This document shows positions 8,375 through 17,450 of a stretch of DNA of 64,000 nt, in pieces. This stretch comes from Streptomyces fumanus. GTDB taxonomy: Bacteria; Actinomycetota; Actinomycetes; Streptomycetales; Streptomycetaceae. How positions within the stretch are numbered: the stretch's first letter is position 1; every line of letters starts with the position of its first letter. The stretch covers positions 434,001 to 498,000 of the forward strand of contig NZ_BNBI01000002.1 of NCBI RefSeq assembly GCF_014655295.1, given 5' to 3'. The notes under the pieces were generated by a model. It searched no databases. It was not told the DNA's origin and saw only the letters and a list, made by a program, of their open reading frames with translations. Both the position numbers and the translations under genes were made by a program.

Positions 8375-10069
8375 CTAGCTGGTCACCTTGATGTCCGCCA
8401 GCCTGCCGCGCCACTGCCCGTTCGCCTGCATCGGCAGATCGGTGAGCCATACGAGGAGGTAACGGCTCTTGAGCGTCTTGTCCGGCTTGAGCACCACGGT
8501 GGTCCCGGAGCCCTCGGCGACCTTGCCGTAGGAGTCCAGGGACGTCGGCTCCGACTGGGCGTCCGCGCTCGCGGCGCGCAGTTCGACGGAGGTCTCCCCG
8601 ACGAAGGTGACGGTCACCTTGCCGACCCGCTGGGCCTTGCCCAGGTCGAGGATGACACCGACGCCCGACTTCAGGCGGCCGAAGTCGGAGCTGAGGTAGT
8701 AGTCCGTCTGCCAGTACGTGGCCGTGCTGTCGTCGTAGACGTTCCCTATCTCGGACGGCTTCTCGGACTGGTCGCCCAGGGGATCGAAGTCCCGGGCCCC
8801 GCTGATCGCGATCGGCTTGCCGGACACCGGCTTCTTCGGGCCCTTGTCGTCGCTGTCCGTCGTCTGCGTGCGGTTCTGGTCGTCGGCCTTGCCGCCCCGG
8901 TCCATCAGGGCGTCCGCCAACTGCCAACTGCCCAGCCCCAGAGCGGCGATGAGCAGCGCCGAGACCCCCCACTTCAGGGCCTTGCCGGTACGGCTCTGCA
9001 GCGGGGGCGGCGGGGCCGGCACCGCCTGGGTGACGCCGGGGTGCGGTGCCGGACGGCCGTAGGTGCCCTGCTGGTAGGTCGTGTGCTGGTACTCGGGCGG
9101 GGTGGTGAACGCCGGCTCCGGCGGGCGGATGCGGGGCATCTCGCCGATCGCCTTCACCAGCTCCTCCGGCGTGGTGCACGGGGACTCGTGGCGGGAGGCG
9201 GTGGCGCCGTCGTTGGCGAGCGCGCGCATCGTCAGCTCGGACAGGCCCCGGTGGACACCGGCCCGTACCTGGTCGGGCGGGATCAGACCGAGGTCCTTGG
9301 GCAGCCCGGACAGGCCGTGCGCGTCGTTCTCGTACGGCCAGCGCTGGGTCAGCGCGGCGTACAGCAGGGCGCCGATCGCCTCGGTGTCGGTGCGCTGCGG
9401 GGTGTCGGAGCTGATGCCGCGCAGCGCGGCGTTCACGGCGAGTCCGCGGATGCGCCACTGGCCGGTCGAGGTGCGCAGCACGGCGTTGGGGTTGAGGCGG
9501 AGGTGGGCCAGGCCCTCGCGGTGGGCGGCGGCCATGGCGGAGGCGACCTGGCTGACCATCTGGTAGGCGTCGTACACCTCCAGCGGGCCGGCGGCGAGCA
9601 GCGCGGTCAGCTCGGTGGCGTCGGGGAGCCATTCGTGGACCACGTAGACGAGGTCGTCGTCCTCGACGGCGTCCAGCACCTGGACGAAGCGGGGGTCGCC
9701 CAGCAGGGCCGAGGAGCGGGCGGCGGCCAGGACGGAACGGGCCCGGGTGTGTTCCGCGGGGAGGACATGGACGCCGACGGCCCGGCGGAGCTTCTCGTCG
9801 ACCGCCCGCCAACTGCTGAATCCGTCCAGACGGGTGACGCACTCCTCCAGTCGGTAGCGTCCGGCGAGCTTGTGGCCGCTGTGCAGTTCGGGAGGCGAGA
9901 CCTTCCCGGACACCTCTGTCCCGGCGCTCTCCTGTGCCTCGTCGCTGTCCGTGTCCCGCTCCCGGTTGTTGGCCACCCCGTCGGCCGTGGACTGGTCCGC
10001 CTCGGCGGCCAGCGACTGCTCGCCGCTGGTGTCTGCCACGTCGACGGCAGCCGTGCTCCGTTCCGCCAC
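8375..10069 (-). CDS. Membrane pseudokinase next to MurJ
   Basis: A 564-residue protein with a cytoplasmic Ser/Thr-kinase-like fold (LAGRYRLEECVTRLDGFSSWRAVD ... VYVVHEWLPDATEL), a transmembrane helix ALKWGVSALLIAALGLGSWQLADAL, and an extracytoplasmic beta-rich domain resembling a discoidin-type fold. The catalytic loop normally HRD.K..N reads AHLRLNPNAVL, so the catalytic Asp is missing; it is probably a pseudokinase. In mycobacteria the same pseudokinase domain is fused to MviN/MurJ and binds FhaA when phosphorylated; here the two parts are separate genes. GTG 10069 with AGGA upstream is preferred to ATG 10150. Confidence 0.85.
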   Translation of the reverse strand: MAERSTAAVDVADTSGEQSLAAEADQSTADGVANNRERDTDSDEAQESAGTEVSGKVSPPELHSGHKLAGRYRLEECVTRLDGFSSWRAVDEKLRRAVGVHVLPAEHTRARSVLAAARSSALLGDPRFVQVLDAVEDDDLVYVVHEWLPDATELTALLAAGPLEVYDAYQMVSQVASAMAAAHREGLAHLRLNPNAVLRTSTGQWRIRGLAVNAALRGISSDTPQRTDTEAIGALLYAALTQRWPYENDAHGLSGLPKDLGLIPPDQVRAGVHRGLSELTMRALANDGATASRHESPCTTPEELVKAIGEMPRIRPPEPAFTTPPEYQHTTYQQGTYGRPAPHPGVTQAVPAPPPPLQSRTGKALKWGVSALLIAALGLGSWQLADALMDRGGKADDQNRTQTTDSDDKGPKKPVSGKPIAISGARDFDPLGDQSEKPSEIGNVYDDSTATYWQTDYYLSSDFGRLKSGVGVILDLGKAQRVGKVTVTFVGETSVELRAASADAQSEPTSLDSYGKVAEGSGTTVVLKPDKTLKSRYLLVWLTDLPMQANGQWRGRLADIKVTS

Positions 10070-10209
10070 CGTCGTTCCTGCCTCCCCATTCGTTGCGCGC
10101 CGGTCGGCACCCGATGCGCGCCGTCCGACGCCGAGACCAATTGTGCCCACAGTCCGCCGCTAAGCACGACACGCGGCGGCGGACGATGGTTGTGCGCCTA
10201 CCCCCCGTC

Positions 10210-12621
10210 TCAGCGTCCCAGGCGTCCGCGGACCATGCCGACCAGCGAGTTCAGCTCCTCGATCCGCATCCGCCGGGCGGCGACGAAGAAGACGCCGAGC
10301 AGCACCGCCCCGCCCGCCAGCAGCGCGGCGAAGGAGCCGAGGACGCCCTGGCCGAGGGAGTGGCCGATGCCGTAGCAGGCCGCGCCGCTGAGCAGGGCGG
10401 CCGGCACCGAGGCGATGGCCAGCCGGGCGTAGGTGCGCGTCACCCGGGAGCCGTCCAGGTCGCCGCCGAGCCGCTTGCGCAGCCGCCGCCAGGCGACGCC
10501 GACGCCGGTCGCGTAGGCCAGCCCGTAGGAGGCGGCCATGCCGACCACGGCCCAGCGCGACGGGATCAGGAAGTAGCAGAGCGCCGAGGCGCCCGCGTTG
10601 ACGGCGGCCACGATGACCGTGTTGTAGAAGGGCGTCCGGGTGTCCTCGTAGGCGTAGAACGCGCGCAGGACGACGTACTGGACGGAGTACGGGATCAGGC
10701 CGAGGGCGAAGGCCATCAGCATGTAGCCCATGTTGGTGGCCTCGGTGGTGCCCGAGGAGCCGAAGATCAGCGTGCACATCGGGATGCCGAGCGAGACGAA
10801 GCCGAAGGCGATCGGCACGATCGCGACGGCCGTGGTGCGCAGGCCCTGCGAGATGTCGTCACGGACGGCACCGGCGTCGTCCTCGGCCGCCGAGCGGGAG
10901 ATCCGGGGCAGCAGCGCCGCCATCAGGGAGACGGTGATGATGGCCTGCGGCAGGCCCCAGATGAGCTGGGCGTTGGCGTAGGCGGCGAAGCCGGTGCCGT
11001 CGACGTGCGAGGACTTGCCCGCGGCGGTGGACAACTGGGTGACGACGATCGCGCCGGCCTGGTTGGCGAGGACGAACAGGAAGGTCCATTTGGCCAGGGT
11101 GACGGCCTTGCCCAGGCCGTGCCCCCGCCAGTCGAAGCGCGGCCGCAGCCGGAAGCCGGTCTCGCGCAGGTACGGGATCATCGCCAGGGCCTGGACGACG
11201 AGGCCGAGCAGGACACCGACGCCGAGCAGCCGCTGCCCCTCCGGCGGGATGCTGGTGACCTTCATCCCGGAGTCGGCGGCGGTGCCGTAGACCCAGATGA
11301 ACATGCCGAGCGTCACGATGATGACGATGTTGTTCAGGACCGGCGTCCACATCATGGCGCCGAACTTGCCGCGGGCGTTGAGGATCTGCCCCATCACCAC
11401 GTGGACGCCCATGAAGAAGATCGAGGGCAGGAAGTACTGGACGAAGGTGATGCCGACCTGGTTGGCCGCCGGGACGCTGGCGACCGGGTCGGACAGCAGG
11501 CGGATCAGCAGCGGCGCCCCGAAGAACGACAGCACGGTGAGCGCGCCGAGCGCGACCATGACCAGGGTCAGCAGCCGGTTGGCGTACGCCTCGCCGCCGT
11601 CGTCGTCCTCCTTCATGGCCCGCACGAGCTGCGGCACGAAGACGGAGTTGAGCCCGCCGCCGACGGTGAGGATGTAGATCATCGTCGGCAACTGGTAGGC
11701 GACCTGGAAGGTGTCGCCGAGCAGGCCGACACCGAGGGCGGAGACGATCAGCGCGGAGCGGATGAAGCCGGTGAGGCGGGAGACCATGGTGCCCGCCGCC
11801 ATCACGGCGCTCGACTTCAGCAGCCCGGCCGCGCGGCCGCCCTTCTTGGCCGTGGCGGCGGGGCTGGCCGCCACCGGCTCCTCGATCCCCTGGGCGGGGG
11901 TCTCGGCCGCCGCGGGCGGCGGCGCGGGCGCGTACTGAGCCGCGTACGGGCCCTGCGGCGCCGGGGCCGCCTGGTAGGGGCCGGGTGCCTGCGGCGTGCC
12001 GTACTGGCCCTGCTGCTGCGCGTACGGGGACTGCGGCTCGCCGTACGGGCCGGGCCCCTGGGCCTGTCCGTACCCGCCGGGGGCCGCGCCGTACGGGTTC
12101 GGTGCCGGTGAGGGGCCGGGCACCGACGGCTGGTCGTCGTAGGCGGGGTGGCCGCCGCCCTGCTGCTGGTCCCGGAAGAGGTGCGCGAAGGCGTCCGGCT
12201 CGTGCCGCTCCTCGCCGGCCTGGGTGACCAGGTCGTCCACGCCCACGTACTGCGTGGTCCGCGGGTCGTCGCCGTACGGCAGGTACTGCGTCGCGCCGTC
12301 GGGCTCGGGCGCCGGGGTCTGCGCCCACACCCGAGGGTCGGGGGCGTACGGCGACTGCGGCGGCTGCGAGTACAGCGGCTGCTGCGGGGGGTAGGTGCCC
12401 GGGGGCGGCGGCGGGTGCGCGGCGCGGTCGTAGAGCGCCTCGTCGACCGGGTCCTGGGCGGCGAGGTCCTGCGCCCGGTAGGGGTCCTGGTCGTAGGCGT
12501 CCTGGAGGTACATGTCCGCGGGCGGCTGCGGCGGTACCCGGCCGTCCTCGGGCGGCGGGCCCTCGGGGTGCCCCGAGCCGCCCGCGGCCTGGCCGCGGTC
12601 ACCGTCGTACGGCGCGTTCAT
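10210..12621 (-). CDS. murJ: Lipid II flippase MurJ (MviN) with long disordered N-terminus
   Basis: An 803-residue MOP-superfamily polytopic protein. The first ~250 residues are a cytoplasmic Pro/Gln/Gly/Tyr-rich segment, then about 14 membrane helices begin at SSAVMAAGTMVSRLTGFIRSALIV, with typical MviN signatures (QVAYQLPTMIYILTVGGGLNSVFVPQLVRA; FFMGVHVVMGQILNARGKFG). MurJ moves lipid-linked peptidoglycan precursor across the membrane. ATG 12621 has GGTGGGG upstream. It is flanked by the pseudokinase on one side and the DUF6049 protein on the other, all on one strand, which suggests a common transcript. Confidence 0.93.
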   Translation of the reverse strand: MNAPYDGDRGQAAGGSGHPEGPPPEDGRVPPQPPADMYLQDAYDQDPYRAQDLAAQDPVDEALYDRAAHPPPPPGTYPPQQPLYSQPPQSPYAPDPRVWAQTPAPEPDGATQYLPYGDDPRTTQYVGVDDLVTQAGEERHEPDAFAHLFRDQQQGGGHPAYDDQPSVPGPSPAPNPYGAAPGGYGQAQGPGPYGEPQSPYAQQQGQYGTPQAPGPYQAAPAPQGPYAAQYAPAPPPAAAETPAQGIEEPVAASPAATAKKGGRAAGLLKSSAVMAAGTMVSRLTGFIRSALIVSALGVGLLGDTFQVAYQLPTMIYILTVGGGLNSVFVPQLVRAMKEDDDGGEAYANRLLTLVMVALGALTVLSFFGAPLLIRLLSDPVASVPAANQVGITFVQYFLPSIFFMGVHVVMGQILNARGKFGAMMWTPVLNNIVIIVTLGMFIWVYGTAADSGMKVTSIPPEGQRLLGVGVLLGLVVQALAMIPYLRETGFRLRPRFDWRGHGLGKAVTLAKWTFLFVLANQAGAIVVTQLSTAAGKSSHVDGTGFAAYANAQLIWGLPQAIITVSLMAALLPRISRSAAEDDAGAVRDDISQGLRTTAVAIVPIAFGFVSLGIPMCTLIFGSSGTTEATNMGYMLMAFALGLIPYSVQYVVLRAFYAYEDTRTPFYNTVIVAAVNAGASALCYFLIPSRWAVVGMAASYGLAYATGVGVAWRRLRKRLGGDLDGSRVTRTYARLAIASVPAALLSGAACYGIGHSLGQGVLGSFAALLAGGAVLLGVFFVAARRMRIEELNSLVGMVRGRLGR

Positions 12622-12665
12622 GGTTACCCCACCTCATCGTCCCGGGCCGACCGGCCACGACATCC

Positions 12666-15059
12666 TCAACGGTCCACTCTCTCACCCGTCCCGGACGGGT
12701 CGGCGCTTTCCGCTGCGGTGTCCGGTGTCGGGTCACTCGGCTGCACCGGGTCGCCTGCCCGGCCGTGCGCCCCGGACTCCTCCCGGAGACGTTCCTCGGG
12801 GCCCGCCGGGTTCTCGGGTCCGCCGGCCGTGCCGTCGCCGTCCTCGCCGGGGCCGTCCTCGTCCCCGGTGCGGGCGGCGGCGCGCTTGCGCTGCTGGTAC
12901 ATCCGGTAGCCGGCCAGGACGAGCAGGAGGACGCCGCCGCCGATGACCAGCATCACGGTGGCGGTGATCTCCGTGACCTTCACGTCGAAGGTGACCGCCT
13001 GCCCGTACGGCTGACCGTCCGCCGTGAAGAGCTGGGCGACCACCGTCGCCTGGCCGTTGGCGTTGGCGGACGTGGTGAACTTCACCGACTGGCTGTGGCC
13101 GCCGGAGACCGTGACCGGCCGCTCCTGGTAGGCGTCGCCGCCGATCTTCAGACGCGTCGGGTTGGTCGAGGTCAGCCGGAGCACCAGGTGGTCGACGCCC
13201 TGGACCAGGTTGTTCTGCACGGTCACCGGGATGGTGGCGCTGCGGCCGGAGAGCTTGGTCTCCGACTTGTCGATCAGTCTCACCTGGCCGGTCAGCCCGT
13301 CCAGGTAGGTCTCCACGCCGTCGCGGAACGCCTGGGCCTCGGCGGCCCGGCCGCGCCAGGCCGTGGACATCCCGCGGTTCAGCGCCCGCCCGAAGGGGGT
13401 CACCACCCGGGACTCGTCGGAAAGGACGACCTTGAAGTGGCCGAGCTTGTCCTGGGTCCGGGCGATCTGCTCGAACGCCGCGTGCGGCAGCTCCTGCTTG
13501 CGCAGCTTCGCGGGGTACGAGGAACGCGTCGGCACCTTCGTCGTGGCGCCCGGGTCCGGCTTGGCCGCGGCGGCGTCCGTCAGGTCCTGGGCCTGGGACC
13601 AGGTGCCGTCCGCCAGGGCCGTCAGCGCCTCGGCCATCGCCCGGGCCTGGCTGCCGGTCGGCATCCGCTGCGGGGCGACGACGACGCTGCGCTGCTTGCC
13701 GGTCTGCAGGCCGAGCTGCAGGCTCTGCGCGAGGAACCGCTGCACGGCCGCCGTCGAGGCGGACGCCTTCGTCAGGTCGCCCTCGAACGCCGTCGACAGC
13801 CGGGCGTCCGCGACGACCGCCGTGGTCCCGCCGCCGATCGGCCGGGCTGCCGACGGCGTGTAGGTCAGACCGCCGGTCTCCTGGAGGCTGTCGCTGCGGG
13901 CGATCACCTTGTCGGCGCCCGCGGAGGTGGCCACCTTCACGATCGACGGGTCGACGGCGCCCTCCGCGGGCCAGGCGAAGTCGGTGCTCGGTTTCACGTG
14001 GAGGATCGGCTCGACCGTGTTGGCGACGACGTCCGTGGCGTCCTTGAGCTGGCTGAGCGAGCCGGTGATGTCCGTGCCGTTGTGGGCGAGGGAGGCGAGG
14101 TCCGGGTCGGCGAAGGGCAGCGCGACGACCTCCTTGTCCTCCACCGCGTCCTGGAGGTCGGCCAGCCACTGCTTGGCGACCGCCTGGTGCTTGCCGGCGG
14201 TGGTGCGGCCGTCCGCGCCCCGCACCTCGTAGCTGTGGCTCATCGCGTCGACGGAGGCCAGCAGGTCGGGATCGACCACCCAGGTGACGTCGAGGTCCTT
14301 GCCGAGGGCCACCATCTGGGCGAGGCGGCCGCCGGGGGAGATCTCCTTGGCCAGGTCCTCGTCGAGGAAGACCGGGGTCTGACTCTCGTTGGACCCGGTC
14401 TCGGCGGCCATGTGGGCGTCGGAGATCAGCGGCCACAGGAACGTCGTCTTCGTCTTGGTGCCGGACCCGTCGGGCTTCCAGGGCAGGAAGGTCCGCTGCA
14501 CGCCCAGGACCTGCTCCCAGGGCTGCGCGGAGGTCTGCCCGGAGAGCGTCACGGCGAACTCGTAGACGCCCTTCTCGCCGAGGTCCAGCTCGTCGACGGG
14601 GACGGAGAGGTTGAAGTGCTCGGCGACACCGGGGGTGAGCTTGGCGAACTTGGTGCCGTACTTGTCGTCGATCTCCGTACCGGTCGCGCCCGACAGGTCG
14701 CGGCTGTCCTCGGCGACCGAGTCGATGCCCGACCGGGTGGTGATCCGCTCGCCCACCCGCAGCCCCACGTGGGCGTCGGTGACGGTCCGCTTGCCGAGGT
14801 TGGTCACGGTGCCCGACACGGTGACCGTGTCGCCGTCCCGGGGGGCGGCGGGGCTGAGCGAGTCGACGGCCACGCTGACGCCGCCCGCGTCGGAGGCGGA
14901 CCGCGCCCCCTCCCGCGCCTCGGCGTGCGCGGAACCGGCGGCGGGGATCTGCACCAGACCGGCCAGCAGGGGCGCCCCGGTCAGCAGCGCCAGTGTGCGC
15001 CGTACCCGGCGGCGGGCAGGTGAGGGACTGGTCCCCTGGATGTCTGCCGCCTCGGCCAC
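12666..15059 (-). CDS. DUF6049 secreted, membrane-anchored protein
   Basis: A 797-residue protein with a twin-arginine-like/Sec signal (RRRVRRTLALLTGAPLLAGLVQIPAAGSAHA), a long extracytoplasmic region starting with an immunoglobulin-like domain (DGDTVTVSGTVTNLGKRTVTDAHVGLRVG), and a C-terminal membrane helix ITATVMLVIGGGVLLLVLAGYRMY followed by a short acidic cytoplasmic tail. The family is found in actinobacteria directly upstream of murJ and its function is unknown. GTG 15059 is used. It is 44 bp from the murJ start, which suggests an operon. Confidence 0.88.
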   Translation of the reverse strand: MAEAADIQGTSPSPARRRVRRTLALLTGAPLLAGLVQIPAAGSAHAEAREGARSASDAGGVSVAVDSLSPAAPRDGDTVTVSGTVTNLGKRTVTDAHVGLRVGERITTRSGIDSVAEDSRDLSGATGTEIDDKYGTKFAKLTPGVAEHFNLSVPVDELDLGEKGVYEFAVTLSGQTSAQPWEQVLGVQRTFLPWKPDGSGTKTKTTFLWPLISDAHMAAETGSNESQTPVFLDEDLAKEISPGGRLAQMVALGKDLDVTWVVDPDLLASVDAMSHSYEVRGADGRTTAGKHQAVAKQWLADLQDAVEDKEVVALPFADPDLASLAHNGTDITGSLSQLKDATDVVANTVEPILHVKPSTDFAWPAEGAVDPSIVKVATSAGADKVIARSDSLQETGGLTYTPSAARPIGGGTTAVVADARLSTAFEGDLTKASASTAAVQRFLAQSLQLGLQTGKQRSVVVAPQRMPTGSQARAMAEALTALADGTWSQAQDLTDAAAAKPDPGATTKVPTRSSYPAKLRKQELPHAAFEQIARTQDKLGHFKVVLSDESRVVTPFGRALNRGMSTAWRGRAAEAQAFRDGVETYLDGLTGQVRLIDKSETKLSGRSATIPVTVQNNLVQGVDHLVLRLTSTNPTRLKIGGDAYQERPVTVSGGHSQSVKFTTSANANGQATVVAQLFTADGQPYGQAVTFDVKVTEITATVMLVIGGGVLLLVLAGYRMYQQRKRAAARTGDEDGPGEDGDGTAGGPENPAGPEERLREESGAHGRAGDPVQPSDPTPDTAAESADPSGTGERVDR

Positions 15060-15262
15060 GCGCTCGCCCGTCCCTCGTCGTCGTCAGTGGTCGTCGGAAT
15101 GTGCGTCCACGCATGGTAACGATGCGCGCTGAGGGTAAGTGCCGCGGAGGGCACCACAAGATCGGTACCGGGCCGGACCGGTCCCGTATATGCGCCTATA
15201 AAGGGGAGCGGGGAAAAAGGGGGTGCGCCCGGGTCCGCGCGGGCCACGTACCCTTTTCTGTT

Positions 15263-16708
15263 GTGCCGAACGCCAATGAAGTCAGTCCCAGTGCCCTGAG
15301 CCAGGCGCAGCACCGCGCGGTGAACGAACTGCTGCGGGTCGCGCCGGTCGCCGACGACCTCGCCCGCCGCTTCCAGGAGGCCGGGTTCTCGCTGGCCCTG
15401 GTCGGCGGCTCGGTCCGGGACGCGCTGCTCGGGCGGCTCGGCAACGATCTGGACTTCACCACCGATGCCCGTCCGCAGGACGTCTTGAAGATCGTGCGGC
15501 CGTGGGCGGACGCCGTGTGGGAGGTCGGGATCGCCTTCGGCACCGTCGGGGCGCAGAAGGAGGGCTACCAGATCGAGGTGACGACCTACCGGTCGGAGGC
15601 GTACGACCGCACCTCGCGCAAGCCCGAGGTGTCCTACGGCGACTCCATCGAGGAGGACCTGGTCCGGCGGGACTTCACCGTCAACGCGATGGCCGTGGCG
15701 CTGCCCGAGAAGGAGTTCGTCGATCCGCACGGCGGGCTGGCCGACCTCGCCGCCCGGGTGCTGCGGACGCCGGGCACCCCGGAGGCGTCGTTCTCGGACG
15801 ACCCGCTGCGGATGATGCGGGCCGCGCGGTTCGCCGCGCAGCTCGACTTCGAGGTGGCCCCCGAAGTCGTCACGGCGATGAGGGAGATGGCCGGGCGGAT
15901 CGAGATCGTCTCGGCCGAGCGGGTCCGGGACGAGCTGAACAAGCTGATCCTCTCCGCGCACCCCCGCACGGGCCTGACGCTGCTGGTCGACACCGGCCTC
16001 GCCGACCGGGTGCTGCCCGAGCTGCCGGCCCTGAAGCTGGAGAGCGACGAGCACCACCGGCACAAGGACGTCTACGAGCACACGCTCATCGTCCTGGAGC
16101 AGGCGATGGCGCTGGAGGAGGACGGTCCCGATCTGACCCTGCGCCTGGCCGCGCTGCTGCACGACATCGGCAAGCCGCGCACCCGCCGCTTCGAGAAGGA
16201 CGGCCGGGTCTCCTTCCACCACCACGAGGTGGTCGGGGCCAAGATGACCAAGAAGCGCATGACGGCCCTGAAGTACTCCAACGAGCTGGTGAAGGACGTC
16301 TCGCGCCTGGTCGAGCTGCATCTGCGGTTCCACGGCTACGGCACCGGGGAGTGGACGGACTCCGCCGTCCGCCGGTACGTCCGGGACGCGGGGCCGCTGC
16401 TGAGCCGGCTGCACAAGCTGACCCGCTCCGACTGCACGACCCGCAACAAGCGCAAGGCCGCCGCGCTCTCCCGGGCGTACGACGGGCTGGAGGAGCGGAT
16501 CGCCCGGCTGCAGGAGCAGGAGGAGCTGGACGCGATCCGCCCGGACCTCGACGGCAACCAGATCATGGAGATACTGGGCATCCGTCCGGGACCGGCCGTC
16601 GGGCAGGCGTACCAGCACATGCTGGAGCTGCGGCTGGAGAACGGGCCGATGGAGCACGACGAGGCGGTGGCGGCGCTCAAGGAGTGGTGGGCCCGGCAGG
16701 AGGGCTGA
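15263..16708 (+). CDS. cca: CCA tRNA nucleotidyltransferase
   Basis: A 481-residue class II CCA-adding enzyme or polyA-polymerase-like protein that completes or repairs tRNA 3' ends. The nucleotidyltransferase signature LVGGSVRDALLGRLGNDLDFTTDA (about residues 49-72) includes the metal-binding DxD, then RRDFTVNAMAV and the RxxR region. An HD domain follows (ALLHDIGKPRTRRF...FHHHEVVGAKM). GTG 15263 gives MPNANEVSPSALSQAQ; upstream extensions lack a ribosome site and conserved residues. It diverges from the DUF6049-murJ unit and ends 32 bp before a palindrome centred on parS. Confidence 0.93.
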   Translation: MPNANEVSPSALSQAQHRAVNELLRVAPVADDLARRFQEAGFSLALVGGSVRDALLGRLGNDLDFTTDARPQDVLKIVRPWADAVWEVGIAFGTVGAQKEGYQIEVTTYRSEAYDRTSRKPEVSYGDSIEEDLVRRDFTVNAMAVALPEKEFVDPHGGLADLAARVLRTPGTPEASFSDDPLRMMRAARFAAQLDFEVAPEVVTAMREMAGRIEIVSAERVRDELNKLILSAHPRTGLTLLVDTGLADRVLPELPALKLESDEHHRHKDVYEHTLIVLEQAMALEEDGPDLTLRLAALLHDIGKPRTRRFEKDGRVSFHHHEVVGAKMTKKRMTALKYSNELVKDVSRLVELHLRFHGYGTGEWTDSAVRRYVRDAGPLLSRLHKLTRSDCTTRNKRKAAALSRAYDGLEERIARLQEQEELDAIRPDLDGNQIMEILGIRPGPAVGQAYQHMLELRLENGPMEHDEAVAALKEWWARQEG

Positions 16709-16740
16709 GCGCCCGGACCCGGCGTCCGGACGTAGGGGAA

Positions 16741-16774
16741 ACGGGGTCATGTTTCACGTGAAACATGACCCCGT
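16741..16774. terminator. Perfect 34-base palindrome: terminator with parS at its centre
   Basis: Bases 16741-16757 are the exact reverse complement of 16758-16774. The centre is parS (16751-16764) and the outer arms (ACGGGGTCAT) extend it. It lies between convergent cca and the LppU-like gene, so it probably serves as a bidirectional terminator as well as a ParB site. Confidence 0.7.
16751..16764. promoter_or_regulatory. parS site 6 (exact)
   Basis: Exact GTTTCACGTGAAAC at the centre of the 34-base palindrome. Confidence 0.95.
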
Positions 16775-16799
16775 GTCCGTCTCGGAACCTTGTGTCGGC

Positions 16800-17342
16800 T
16801 CAGACTTCCTTCAGGCAGAGGACGACATCGTGGCCGTCACCCTGCTGCCAGTACGAGATCTCCGCGTCCTTGACTGCCTCGCACTTGCCGCTGTCCGTGC
16901 TGTTGTCGAACTTCTCCACGACCTTGTACTGGGCGTCGCCGGAGGAGCAGTCGACCGTCTTCAGGTCGGGCGAGGTCTGCGTGCCGTCGTTGTGCATGCA
17001 GTTGCCGACCGCAGTGGTCTCGGCGTCGCTCTGGCTGAAGTACCACTTGCCGATGCCGATGGCCACCGCGACGAGGATGAGGGCGACGATCCGCAGGGCC
17101 TTCTTCTTGAAGCGGCCGGAGGGGGCGCTGGGCGGAACGGGGGCGCCCGGCGGAATCGGAGCGCCGGGGAACGGGGCGCCGCCCTGAGGGGGGAACCCGG
17201 GCTGCCCTGCCTGCTGCGGCGCGGCCGGCTGGCCCTGGGCGTAAGGGTTCTGCCCCTGGGGCTGCTGGGGAACCTGCGGCTGCTGCGGAGCCTGCGGCTG
17301 GCCCGGCGCGAAAGGATTGCCCTGGGGCGGCGGAGTGGTCAC
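16800..17342 (-). CDS. LppU-like membrane protein with extracytoplasmic domain
   Basis: A 180-residue protein: Pro/Gln/Gly-rich cytoplasmic N-terminus (about 80 residues, PQQPQ repeats), one membrane helix ALRIVALILVAVAIGIGKWYF, and a small extracytoplasmic domain with four Cys (GNCMHND, VDCSSGDAQYKV, GKCEAV, VVLCLKEV) that could form two disulfides. This layout is common in actinobacterial LppU/SCO3897-type proteins of unknown function. GTG 17342 has GAGGGGGACC upstream and is chosen over ATG 17363. Convergent with cca. Confidence 0.72.
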   Translation of the reverse strand: MTTPPPQGNPFAPGQPQAPQQPQVPQQPQGQNPYAQGQPAAPQQAGQPGFPPQGGAPFPGAPIPPGAPVPPSAPSGRFKKKALRIVALILVAVAIGIGKWYFSQSDAETTAVGNCMHNDGTQTSPDLKTVDCSSGDAQYKVVEKFDNSTDSGKCEAVKDAEISYWQQGDGHDVVLCLKEV

Positions 17343-17450
17343 TTGGAGGTCCCCCTCAAACATGGGTGCGTGGCGCGAACATGTCGCGCATAAGACCCAC
17401 GTAAGCTATCGGGCCCCACTGACATCCCCGATACCGTGAGCCACTCCGTG

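Noticed and set aside
13991..14004. Apparent parS GTTTCACGTGGAGG in the DUF6049 gene
   Set aside because: Three mismatches, all in one half-site, so the palindrome is broken.
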